Source of the DNA: Marinomonas alcarazii
GTDB lineage: Bacteria; Pseudomonadota; Gammaproteobacteria; Pseudomonadales; Marinomonadaceae
Direction of reading: 5' to 3'
Assembly (NCBI RefSeq): GCF_003208215.1
Contig: NZ_QKLW01000003.1
Span: 1 to 64,000, forward strand
Length of the DNA stretch: 64,000 nt
Shown: piece by piece, positions 37,609 through 45,473 of the stretch
Layout of the letters: each line of letters begins with the position of its first letter
Numbering within the stretch: the first letter of the stretch is position 1
The notes under the pieces: generated by a model
Seen by the model: only the letters and a program-made list of their open reading frames with translations
Databases searched by the model: none
What the model was told of the DNA's origin: nothing
Made by a program: the position numbers and the translations under genes

Positions 37609-38997
37609 TTATATCTGCTGGTCTAAAGCCCAAGCTAATACCTCAAAAATTTTCTCATCCGTACATTGCGCCACATTGAAACGAAGATAGTCATGGGCAT
37701 TCTGAGATTGGCTAAAAACATTGCCAGGGGCGAGCACGACTCCTTTACTCAGACAGTCACGGGCTAGTTGAGTGGCGTTTTTACCTGTGGGTAATTGGCA
37801 CCATAAAAACATACCGTCTTTCGGTTGAATCCAAGGCTGAATACCTAAGTTGATCAGCTTCTTCGTTGTGCTTTGTCGTTGTTTAGCAAGCCAGTGATGA
37901 AGTTTTTCCATGTGCTTACGATAGCCACTGTCTGTCAGTGTTTGTAAAACGATTTCACTGTCGAGGCGATTGCCACTGAATGATGTGGCGATTTTTAAGT
38001 CCACCAGTTGCTCTATCCAATCTTGCTTTGCGGCAATGTAACCACAGCGTACTGAAGCCGATACCGTTTTGGAAAAACTCCCAATTTCAATGACTTGATC
38101 TAAACCATCCAAGGCCGCTAAACGGGGTGAACGAGTGGTTTCTAAGTCGGCAAAAATATCATCTTCAACAATAACCAGTTCGGATGCTTGAGCGAGTGTG
38201 AGTAATTTATGGGCAACATGTGGCGCTAAATGAGCCCCAGTGGGGTTATGGACACCTGAATTGGTGAGATAAAGCCTAGGGTTATAGTCTTTTATTGCTT
38301 GCGCGAAACGCTCTAAGTCAGGCCCTGTGGGTGTATAGGGAATCCCAATAATCTTGACTCTATGGGCTTTTAATAAAGCGTGAAAATTAAAGTAGCAGGG
38401 ATCGTCGACCAGCACGGTATCGCCTGGTGACAGCAGAAAGCGACCAATTAAATCAATGGCATGAGTCCCAGACTCAGTGAGCATAATCTGTTCAGCAGTA
38501 ACCTCAATATTATGGCTCAACATCCGACGTTGTAAGAAATGACGAAACGCTTGGGAGCCTTTCGGAGGCGCGTATTCGGTTAAATCTAAGGAATGAGTTC
38601 TGGCAAGGTTTCGCAACGCGCGCTTTATACCTGATTGATAGAACCATTCAGAGGGAAGCCAGCCACAGCCTGGCATAAGTGAACCTGCTGTTGATTCCAA
38701 CGATTCTCGTGAGACCCATAACGGGTCGATCTCCCTCGCTACTTTAGGGCCAATATGAGTGAGGTTTAAGGGTGCAATAGGGCCGGAAGTATAGAAGCCT
38801 GCTCCGGGGCGAGACACAATACAACCTTCTGCTACGAGGCGATCGTAAGCTTCGACCACAGTAGAGATCGAAACCTGCATGGCTTTCGCCTGTGCACGGA
38901 CTGAAGGTAAACGCGTATTAGGCAAATAGGCCCGCGACGCGATTTTTGACTCAATATCCTTCATGACCGATTCAATTAATGTGCCTGCACGAGCCAT
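37609..38997 (-). CDS. MocR-type regulator (GntR helix-turn-helix plus aminotransferase domain)
   Basis: A 462-residue fusion regulator: GntR winged helix (about 8-70, LPSVRAQAKAMQVSISTVVEAYDRL) and a PLP-binding class I aminotransferase-like domain with HNPTG and the lysine motif SFSKTVSASVRCGY. MocR proteins use PLP or an amino-acid adduct as effector. The gene is divergent from an EamA exporter gene that it likely controls. Confidence 0.92.
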   Translation of the reverse strand: MARAGTLIESVMKDIESKIASRAYLPNTRLPSVRAQAKAMQVSISTVVEAYDRLVAEGCIVSRPGAGFYTSGPIAPLNLTHIGPKVAREIDPLWVSRESLESTAGSLMPGCGWLPSEWFYQSGIKRALRNLARTHSLDLTEYAPPKGSQAFRHFLQRRMLSHNIEVTAEQIMLTESGTHAIDLIGRFLLSPGDTVLVDDPCYFNFHALLKAHRVKIIGIPYTPTGPDLERFAQAIKDYNPRLYLTNSGVHNPTGAHLAPHVAHKLLTLAQASELVIVEDDIFADLETTRSPRLAALDGLDQVIEIGSFSKTVSASVRCGYIAAKQDWIEQLVDLKIATSFSGNRLDSEIVLQTLTDSGYRKHMEKLHHWLAKQRQSTTKKLINLGIQPWIQPKDGMFLWCQLPTGKNATQLARDCLSKGVVLAPGNVFSQSQNAHDYLRFNVAQCTDEKIFEVLAWALDQQI

Positions 38998-39014
38998 ACT
39001 CTTCCTCTATTTTC

Positions 39015-39046
39015 AAACTGTATTGCCAATATAACCATAACAGTTT
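39015..39046. promoter_or_regulatory. Inverted repeat in the MocR/EamA divergent promoter
   Basis: AAACTGT (39015-39021) and ACAGTTT (39040-39046) are perfect complements 18 bases apart in the short divergent gap. The position fits an operator for the MocR regulator, though MocR sites are often direct repeats. Confidence 0.4.
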
Positions 39047-39127
39047 TTTTAAATTGTGTCGGTTTGTATCTCTTCTTATCACCCTTTTTTCGGTTTTATA
39101 GGGCCATTGTTTTTAGGGAGTAATGAT

Positions 39128-39988
39128 ATGAAGCAGGCAACACAAGGTTGGCTTAGTGGCTTCGTGGGTGTGGTGACTTTTGCAGGCTCGCTACCGGCAA
39201 CACGCATCGCGCTGCAAGGCTTTGATCCTACTTTCTTGACGGTGGCTCGAGCTTCGATTGCTGGAGTATTAGGTTTGTTATTTTTACTGCTACTCAAACA
39301 ACCACGCCCTAATGCCTCGCAAATTGTCACCCTCTTATTGAGTTCAATGGGCGTCGTGGTCGGCTTTCCTTTGCTGACGGCGTTTGCACTGCAATATGTC
39401 ACCTCAGCGCATTGTGTGGTGTTTGTGGGCGTGCTTCCTATCTGTACTGCGCTGTTTGCCGTGCTAAGAGGTGGTGAGCGACCCAGTTGGCCGTTTTGGC
39501 TCTTTTCATTGGTGGGCGCAGCCTTAGTGATGGGCTATGCGGCCCTGGGTGTGAGTGAAGTTTCATTAATCGGGGATAGTTTGATGCTGGCGGCGATTGT
39601 TGCCTGCGGCATGGGGTATGCGGAAGGCGCACGCTTGTCTCGGGTATTGGGCGGATGGCAGGTGATCTGCTGGTCTTTAGTCGTGTCTTTGCCCGTGATG
39701 TTGCCCTTGATGTATGTTTTATGGCCCAGCTCATTCGCTTCGGTGACGACATCGGCATGGCTGGGGCTTGGCTACGTCTCTCTTTTTAGCATGCTGTTTG
39801 GCTTTATCTTCTGGTATAGAGGGCTGGCGCTAGGCGGCATTGCAGCAGTGAGCCAGTTGCAATTAATTCAACCATTTATAGGGTTTTTACTGGCGGCTTG
39901 GCTACTACAAGAAAGCATCAGTTTAACCATGCTGTGGGTGACACTGGCGGCTGTTTTGTGCGTGGTGGGAGCGAAGAAATTTTGTTGA
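39128..39988 (+). CDS. EamA/DMT-family exporter
   Basis: A 286-residue protein with about ten helices and two EamA halves of the drug/metabolite transporter superfamily. Start at 39128 (MKQATQGWLSG) with GGGAG seven bases before it; an upstream in-frame Met would add 24 residues without a good ribosome-binding site. It is paired with the divergent MocR gene, a common arrangement for amino-acid or metabolite export. Substrate unknown. Confidence 0.88.
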   Translation: MKQATQGWLSGFVGVVTFAGSLPATRIALQGFDPTFLTVARASIAGVLGLLFLLLLKQPRPNASQIVTLLLSSMGVVVGFPLLTAFALQYVTSAHCVVFVGVLPICTALFAVLRGGERPSWPFWLFSLVGAALVMGYAALGVSEVSLIGDSLMLAAIVACGMGYAEGARLSRVLGGWQVICWSLVVSLPVMLPLMYVLWPSSFASVTTSAWLGLGYVSLFSMLFGFIFWYRGLALGGIAAVSQLQLIQPFIGFLLAAWLLQESISLTMLWVTLAAVLCVVGAKKFC

Positions 39989-40009
39989 TTATCAAATAAT
40001 AAATGAGCG

Positions 40010-40046
40010 CAGATTCCTTAGGTGTTTAAGGGATCTGGCCCAATTA
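40010..40046. repeat. REP-like hairpin and first copy of the ATCTGRCCCAATTA repeat
   Basis: CAGATTCCTTA (40010-40020) and TAAGGGATCTG (40027-40037) form an imperfect stem with a 6-base loop. ATCTGGCCCAATTA follows at 40033-40046. The same 14-mer, with one change, recurs directly after the decayed transposase frame and again after the SIR2 gene. Confidence 0.65.
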
Positions 40047-40285
40047 TGTTGGCCGTTGCCCAGAATAAAAAATATGTAAATATTGATATATTGCCCTTAT
40101 TTAGTTAAATTCTGAAAACAACTTATCCTTCTTCCACGCGTGGCGACATACAGACCCCTGGAGTTGGACGAATAAGCCGGCCTAGAGTCGGTTTTTTCTC
40201 ATCTAGGCCTCGGAAGGTCATTAACCAATATGGATATGGAAATTCATGTCTCACTTGTTCTCTGAGCTTTAATATCAAGCTGAGC

Positions 40286-40489
40286 CGTCAGCAAGAAGCG
40301 CGAGCGAAGCGTTACCAAGCTCTATTCAAATACCAATACCACATCCCAGAAAAAGAACTCGAACGGATTCGATCCGCTACGCATTCAGATATGGCACTGG
40401 GAAACGAACGTTTTAAAGAGGAGATCGAGAAGCTAACGGGTAGGCGAGTGACGCCTATGCAGCGAGGTCGAAAGCCAAAGATCGTCTAA
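40286..40489 (+). pseudogene. Remnant of a REP-associated tyrosine transposase (RAYT)
   Basis: The last 67 codons of a Y1-transposase-like gene are intact and end at TAA (40487-40489). The core, reading R-Q-Q-E-A-R...RYQALFKYQYHIPEKEL and then ALGNERFKEEIEKLTGRRV, is the conserved C-terminus of the RAYT group. The catalytic tyrosine and HUH parts are missing. In the same frame about 80 bases upstream, an RPRKV stretch may be a trace of the N-terminus, suggesting internal deletion; that part is uncertain. Confidence 0.75.
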
Positions 40490-40494
40490 TTTTT

Positions 40495-40508
40495 ATCTGA
40501 CCCAATTA
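40495..40508 (+). repeat. Second copy of the ATCTGRCCCAATTA repeat
   Basis: ATCTGACCCAATTA begins six bases after the transposase stop codon and differs by one base from the copy at 40033. Together the two bracket the transposase remnant as a unit of about 475 bases. Confidence 0.7.
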
Positions 40509-40855
40509 CTCCAGTTCTGTCTAAAACTGGCTAGCTTGCTAGAACTGAGTACTGAATCACTTTTATAGGTGGGTGGCCTGTTAATTCCCTGTATACATTC
40601 CCAACTGTACGAATTTAATTGCACTGAGCAGCCCAAAGAGCTTATATTTTAGACAAAGTGTAGTTAGGAGTAAATGATTTCAGTTTTTAAAAAAAATAAT
40701 TAAAAGTGATTGCGAAATATTATTGAATTCAATTCAACTGAAAATAATTTGTTTATGAATTCTTGATATTAATTGTATTAAGTTATTAAAAAAGTATATT
40801 TTAATCTATAGGGGAGTTTTAGTTACTTCTACTATGAAAAACTAAAGGAAGAGTT
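40509..40855 (+). promoter_or_regulatory. AT-rich leader of the SIR2 defence-type gene
   Basis: No gene in these 347 bases. Base composition becomes strongly AT-rich from about 40660 to the start codon, unlike flanking core sequence, as often seen before horizontally acquired defence genes. AAGGAAG precedes the ATG. No operator was recognised. Confidence 0.45.
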
Positions 40856-43513
40856 ATGAATATTAGTGATCTTGAAAAAGAGTTATCGCATAAAAAAAGA
40901 AGTGTTTCGGACTTAATCTCATATATTAAAACAAGGAACTCAAATACACCAAATTATAGTGTTCTTTTAGGAGCAGGAGCTTCTATTAGCTCGGGGATAA
41001 AGTCAGGGTATGAGCTTTGTGAAGAGTGGAGAAAAGATATATATGAGTTGCTTTCAAAAGACAAATATGAAAGTAGATCAAAGGCCGTTGACTATCTAAT
41101 TCGTTCTGAAGGTGGCTGGTATAACGAGGGGAATGAGTATTCTTCTTTATTCGAGAAAAAATTTGATCTCCCAGCCCAACGCCGGCGTTTTGTTGAGAAT
41201 GAAGTAGATAAAGCTATTCCGTCTATTGGCTATGCATACTTGACATCCTTAGCAGATGAGAGTGATCGTTACATTGATACAATTTTTACAACGAACTTTG
41301 ATGACCTTTGTAACGAAGCTTTTTACCAATTTTCTAATATTAGACCAATCGTGTGTGCGCATGACTCAAGCATCCATTCTCTATCAATTACGTCATCACG
41401 ACCGAAAATCATTAAGTTACATGGTGATTATTTATTTGATGATATTAAGAGTACACTGAGAGAGACAGAGTCTTTAGAAAATAATATCAAAGATAAGCTT
41501 ATTGAGTTCTCTAGAGAATATGGAATGATCGTTGTTGGATATGCTGGTAATGATCGGTCAATTATGGATGTTCTTAATTATTTGTTGAGCTCGGAAACCT
41601 ACTTAAAGAATGGACTTTACTGGTGTATTAGAACTGGTGATGAAGTAAGACCTGAAGTCAGAAAACTATTATGGAAAGATAAAGTATACTTTGTGGAAAT
41701 TGACGGTTTTGATGAGCTTATGGCCGAAATTCATCATAATGTAAAAAATGATCTTCCTGTGTTAGGGAATTTCTCTGAGTCTAAACAAGATAAAATTATA
41801 AATAATTTTATAAAGGATGATTATAATTTAAAGGAGAAATCTATATATATAAGTTCTGATGTTAGTAAAATAAGAAAAAATAAAGACGATTTTGATATAA
41901 GCAACCTTATTATGGATCTTAATAATAGTAACGAAGACTATCTAAGAGGTGTTTCTGAAAGTCAATTCAAATCTCTTTTAAAAGTGGACAGTCTAATAAA
42001 GAAAAAGAATTATTTGGAAGCTAGAAAAGAAGCTGATGGTACATTAAATCTATTGGATGATGAAGATGTGTCGGTAAGTTTTTTAAGGAGGCTTGTCTAT
42101 ATATGCAGAGAGCTTTCTTTAAAAGATAAAGCATTAGAATACTGTAATAGATTGATTGCTTTTGATGAATATAATTTCAAGTATGTCTTGCTTAAATCTG
42201 AAAATATATATCCACTAACTGATTCTTGTAAATTTTTGTATGATAATCTAGAAAGGTTTGATACTAACTATTTGTATATAAACCAAATGGTCAGTAAAGC
42301 TATCATGGATATAAAAAATAATTCAAAAAGAGCTTTTTTAAATAATGAGGAAGTGCAAAGGCTTATTGAAAAAAGTTTAAAGTTAGAGCCTAGTCCTTCA
42401 AACTCTGCTTGGTCTCTTTACATAGATTATATAGAATATGTTTATGAAAACAGTCTAAATTCTAAAGAGTTGAATGAGAAAAATAAGAAAATAAAAGATC
42501 ATCTTGACAGAATGTCAGATATGAATTCAAAAAACATTAACTATTTAAGGCTAAATGTTGAAAATTATTCCTTATCATCACCTTCTTCTATTGAGAGTGG
42601 TGATACTTTGGAATCTTTACTTGATGTTGTTAAGAGTGAGTTTCATAAAGCTTCTAAATCTAAAAAAGAATTACTCTTTAAAATAATTTGTGACGGTTAT
42701 TTGAAATATTTTTCAATGGAAAGTAAGGATGTTGTGGGGTTTTTTCATGATAGATATGAAATCGTATATAGTTTTTTAAATGATAAAGACTTTAATTCTT
42801 TTGGGGAGAAGAAAAATACAGCCTCATATTTTATTCTTAAGTCATTTAAATCTATACAGTTAGATGATAGAGAGTCATATAAAGAAAGTATTCAGGAAGC
42901 TATGAAAATTGAAGATAGCTATATGTACTGCAATAGAATAATCAGTTCTTTGTTGAATTTTCTTAATGATATAGAAATGGCTAGGGAATACTTGGAAAAA
43001 GTCAAAGAAGATATCGCAGATTATAAGTATTGCCAATACTTATCAAATATACTTCTTCATGAGGGTGATTTAAAAGAGTCTTTAAATAAACTTGATAAGT
43101 CTTTTGAAATTGGGTTGGAATATGATGACTATCTCACAGCTAAATCTTATGTATATCTTAGGTCTGAAAAATATAAAGATGTTATATCTTTATATAAGTC
43201 TGAGGGCGGTGAAGTTAGGTCGGAAACGACAAAAGCTGTTTTATTGTTGAACTCGGAATTAGCCAAAAAAATGATTGGTGAGAAATTGGATGATTTAAAG
43301 ATTAGAAATATAATTTCTAAGAAATTAGGTGTTAATTATATAATATCTGCTCATTGTATTTTAGGTGAAAAAAACCAAGCTGTTAACTTGCTGAGAAAGG
43401 AAATTGATGCTTTTAAGTTAAATTACTATAGCTTTTTAGAGTGGCCTATTATTCCAAATGAATATTTAGAAGAGGCTTTAACAAGAAAACAAAATGTAAA
43501 GAAAGTTAGCTAA
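40856..43513 (+). CDS. SIR2-domain protein with helical-repeat C-terminus, predicted antiphage NADase
   Basis: An 885-residue protein. Residues about 1-300 form a SIR2-like (SIR2_2) domain: VLLGAGASISSG (36-47) binds NAD, TTNFDD (145-150) gives Asn147, KLHGDYLFDD gives His189, and IVVGYAGNDRSI (225-236) completes the fold. Bacterial defence SIR2 domains deplete NAD+ upon phage sensing. The remaining 570 residues are charged, predicted helical and repeat-like (TPR-like), without Walker A or transmembrane segments, so probably the sensor. The AT-rich codon use contrasts sharply with neighbours. No partner (HerA, Argonaute, TIR) is adjacent, suggesting a single-gene system of the DSR type. Phage function is inferred. 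Confidence 0.82.
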   Translation: MNISDLEKELSHKKRSVSDLISYIKTRNSNTPNYSVLLGAGASISSGIKSGYELCEEWRKDIYELLSKDKYESRSKAVDYLIRSEGGWYNEGNEYSSLFEKKFDLPAQRRRFVENEVDKAIPSIGYAYLTSLADESDRYIDTIFTTNFDDLCNEAFYQFSNIRPIVCAHDSSIHSLSITSSRPKIIKLHGDYLFDDIKSTLRETESLENNIKDKLIEFSREYGMIVVGYAGNDRSIMDVLNYLLSSETYLKNGLYWCIRTGDEVRPEVRKLLWKDKVYFVEIDGFDELMAEIHHNVKNDLPVLGNFSESKQDKIINNFIKDDYNLKEKSIYISSDVSKIRKNKDDFDISNLIMDLNNSNEDYLRGVSESQFKSLLKVDSLIKKKNYLEARKEADGTLNLLDDEDVSVSFLRRLVYICRELSLKDKALEYCNRLIAFDEYNFKYVLLKSENIYPLTDSCKFLYDNLERFDTNYLYINQMVSKAIMDIKNNSKRAFLNNEEVQRLIEKSLKLEPSPSNSAWSLYIDYIEYVYENSLNSKELNEKNKKIKDHLDRMSDMNSKNINYLRLNVENYSLSSPSSIESGDTLESLLDVVKSEFHKASKSKKELLFKIICDGYLKYFSMESKDVVGFFHDRYEIVYSFLNDKDFNSFGEKKNTASYFILKSFKSIQLDDRESYKESIQEAMKIEDSYMYCNRIISSLLNFLNDIEMAREYLEKVKEDIADYKYCQYLSNILLHEGDLKESLNKLDKSFEIGLEYDDYLTAKSYVYLRSEKYKDVISLYKSEGGEVRSETTKAVLLLNSELAKKMIGEKLDDLKIRNIISKKLGVNYIISAHCILGEKNQAVNLLRKEIDAFKLNYYSFLEWPIIPNEYLEEALTRKQNVKKVS

Positions 43514-43529
43514 ATATTATTTTAAAAAG

Positions 43530-43592
43530 TCAGATCCCTTAAAAATAATGTCAATATTAGCTATAATCTGATTTGGAGTTTAAGGGATCTGA
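43530..43592. repeat. 14-base inverted repeat after the SIR2 gene
   Basis: TCAGATCCCTTAAA (43530-43543) and TTTAAGGGATCTGA (43579-43592) are exact complements, 35 bases apart. The right arm shares TAAGGGATCTG with the hairpin at 40010-40037 on the other side of the gene. Confidence 0.75.
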
Positions 43593-43601
43593 GCCCAGTT
43601 A
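43587..43601 (+). repeat. Third, diverged copy of the ATCTGRCCCAATTA repeat
   Basis: ATCTGAGCCCAGTTA has one inserted base and one substitution relative to the other two copies and overlaps the right arm of the inverted repeat. The SIR2 gene lies between this copy and the one at 40495. Confidence 0.6.
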
Positions 43602-43622
43602 GGGTATTTTTTGCAGGGCGTA

Positions 43623-43820
43623 CTAATGCGCCTCGTACCAGTTGTTCCCAACTTCCGCTCCCATAAGCAAAGGCACGTCAATCTGGCTACTATTCTGCAT
43701 AATATCGACGATTTTTGCTTGAGCTTTTTCTAGGTCTTTTTCAGCACTTCGAAGCTCAATTCATCGTGTACTTGTATGATCATTTTCATGTCTATGTCGT
43801 TTCCGCTAGCAGTCGTGCAT
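43623..43820 (-). pseudogene. polA: Decayed duplicate of the polA 3' end
   Basis: About 198 bases align without doubt to the last 200 bases of intact polA (45474-45675), same strand, at roughly 80-85 percent identity by eye. Shared blocks include AGCAAAGGCACGTC, CTATTCTGCATAAT and AATTCATCGTGTACTTG. Single-base deletions near 43746 and 43810 break the frame, and the stop would be TAG instead of TAA. Homology stops abruptly at about 43820. It is not expressed as a polymerase; it marks a recombination or insertion event at the end of polA. Confidence 0.88.
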
Positions 43821-44258
43821 TGTTGTTATGATCTATTTGATAATAATTTGGCACTTATATCTAGCCTAATTATTTCGGCGTTGCGAAGAATGAACGACTG
43901 ATACATAATTACTCTCAACATGGCTCCTTTCAATGAGGCTACTTGATGTAGCGGATTTGCTTAGGAGTTTTTTTATGCTTAAAAAAAGCTCTCGACTAGA
44001 CCATTTTGGTTGTTTTACAGTCTACCTGAAGGGTCTTTATCACAGACTATTTGTTGTCGGTTGCGATGGGTTTGTGTCAGTACTAAAATTGACCATGTAG
44101 AAGGGCTTAACATGTGACTGGTTACTGGATTGTCCATATGTTCTCATGCTACCAATGATTCGCCAGTGACATCATTGTTGATGGTTAGACTAAACATTGT
44201 TTAGTCACCCTGACCCCAAAGAGCTAAAGGGCTGCCACGAACTATCATTTTTCCTTTT
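43821..44258. other. Non-coding stretch inside the polA-end duplication
   Basis: About 440 bases without a convincing gene. A small hairpin GACTAAAC/GTTTAGTC lies at 44188-44206. Short frames on either strand have no recognisable homology. The region is likely cargo debris carried with the Abi gene. Confidence 0.4.
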
Positions 44259-44287
44259 AAAAAAGAGCATTTGTCTTGCTCTTTTTT
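44259..44287 (-). terminator. Terminator downstream of the Abi gene
   Basis: AAAAAAGAGCA (44259-44269) pairs with TGCTCTTTTTT (44277-44287), symmetric for both strands. It is the first clear terminator after the Abi gene, about 170 bases beyond its stop. Confidence 0.75.
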
Positions 44288-44458
44288 TATGTTTGTTAAA
44301 AAGTCGCAATGATTGTTCAGAGGGGGGCTGTCATAGGCGCTTACAATGCCGTAAAAGGTTCTGAGAACATGTTTCAATGTGTTTATAACATTGCGTAAAG
44401 CTAGTGAGTGTTTTAGTATTGCATTTAACACGGCCCCTGCCTCTTGGCTCTTCGGAGT

Positions 44459-45445
44459 TTACGCGGGGGTTTTTTGTGTCCACCATTCTTGCCAGTTTTC
44501 TGGTGCACCCATGTCTTTAATCGAGCAGGTTTTATCTGATTTTAGTTCAGGAAAGCTCTCTAGCATCTGCTCTATCCTGATATGCCAATGAGTATTTGGA
44601 CAAATCCCTAAAATAAGGTGTCTTACAATCGCGATAAGTAGAAATGGCTTAGCGATCAAGTTTTGCTTTCCGATAAAGTTATCGCACCACTCGATCTGAC
44701 CAAGGTTTGGTAGTTTAGGCTGATCAATGATGTTGCGGTTCCAAAGTCTGCTGTGATGAGCAACAATATTCCTTAAGTAGTTTAGTGACCTTAGCCAACT
44801 GGCGAATACAGAGAAATCTTGTACTCCATATTTCTGAGCAATTTGTGCCTGATCTTTGGTTTGCATCATCGAAAAAAGCTGAGACATGGAGCCAAAATCC
44901 CAAATTTCGATCGCTATCCATATTGGTAGGTCTTCGCCTGGGTATCGCGTATGGAAGTGTTTTACGAAGTCTTCTTTAGAGCGCTTTAGTAATCCCGAGT
45001 ACTTTTCTTGCCATGCCTCGAAGGCAGGTTTACCACGAAACTTTTTATTGGCAAATGTGGGGTGGAAGAGAGTTTTGTCTCGGTATGCAAAAGCATCTTT
45101 AGTACCAAGTAAGTAGGCCATATCGACTCTAAGCGCGATTTCGATTCTTTCTAGTGCATCGGTGAGACTCAGGCGCAAAGATTTATCAAATAGATATAGG
45201 TTAACGGCATCTAAAAAGTGGGTGTTTTTATAAAAATCATCTTGCGCTTTCAGAACGAGTTTATTGTTCTGTTTATTCATCTCTAATTGGAAGGTACGAA
45301 ATGGGTACCAATATGCGCTTAACCGATAATAGCCAATTCGCTCTAGGTATGAGCGAGCCTGATTAGGTTCACCAATGTTCATTCCACGAACTTTGAGCAA
45401 TCTCAGTTGCTCTTCAAAGGATTTCCAAGGTTTTTGGTATTTCAT
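44459..45445 (-). CDS. Abi_2 (AbiD/AbiF-type) abortive-infection protein
   Basis: A 328-residue protein of pfam07751. The N-terminal part with RSYLERIGYYRLSAYWYPFR is the family start; SLNYLRNIVAHHSRLWNR near 220-237 carries the HEPN-type R-x4-H motif (Arg225, His230) of predicted RNases. AbiD/F proteins stop phage growth by growth arrest; activity here is inferred. It begins 28 bases after the polA stop, on the same strand, and lies between intact polA and the decayed polA end, so it entered as cargo. It may be transcribed by readthrough from polA. Confidence 0.88.
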   Translation of the reverse strand: MKYQKPWKSFEEQLRLLKVRGMNIGEPNQARSYLERIGYYRLSAYWYPFRTFQLEMNKQNNKLVLKAQDDFYKNTHFLDAVNLYLFDKSLRLSLTDALERIEIALRVDMAYLLGTKDAFAYRDKTLFHPTFANKKFRGKPAFEAWQEKYSGLLKRSKEDFVKHFHTRYPGEDLPIWIAIEIWDFGSMSQLFSMMQTKDQAQIAQKYGVQDFSVFASWLRSLNYLRNIVAHHSRLWNRNIIDQPKLPNLGQIEWCDNFIGKQNLIAKPFLLIAIVRHLILGICPNTHWHIRIEQMLESFPELKSDKTCSIKDMGAPENWQEWWTQKTPA

Positions 45446-45473
45446 AAAGCATCCTTGCTTTTAAATGTTATTT

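Noticed and set aside
40179..40209. GGCCTAGA/TCTAGGCC inverted repeat considered as an integron attC site
   Set aside because: The arms lack the GTTRRRY/RYYYAAC core sites and extrahelical base pattern, and there is no integrase or cassette array.
44201..44431. A 76-codon minus-strand frame after the Abi gene
   Set aside because: It spans the terminator hairpin, has no homology that I recognise and lacks a ribosome-binding site.
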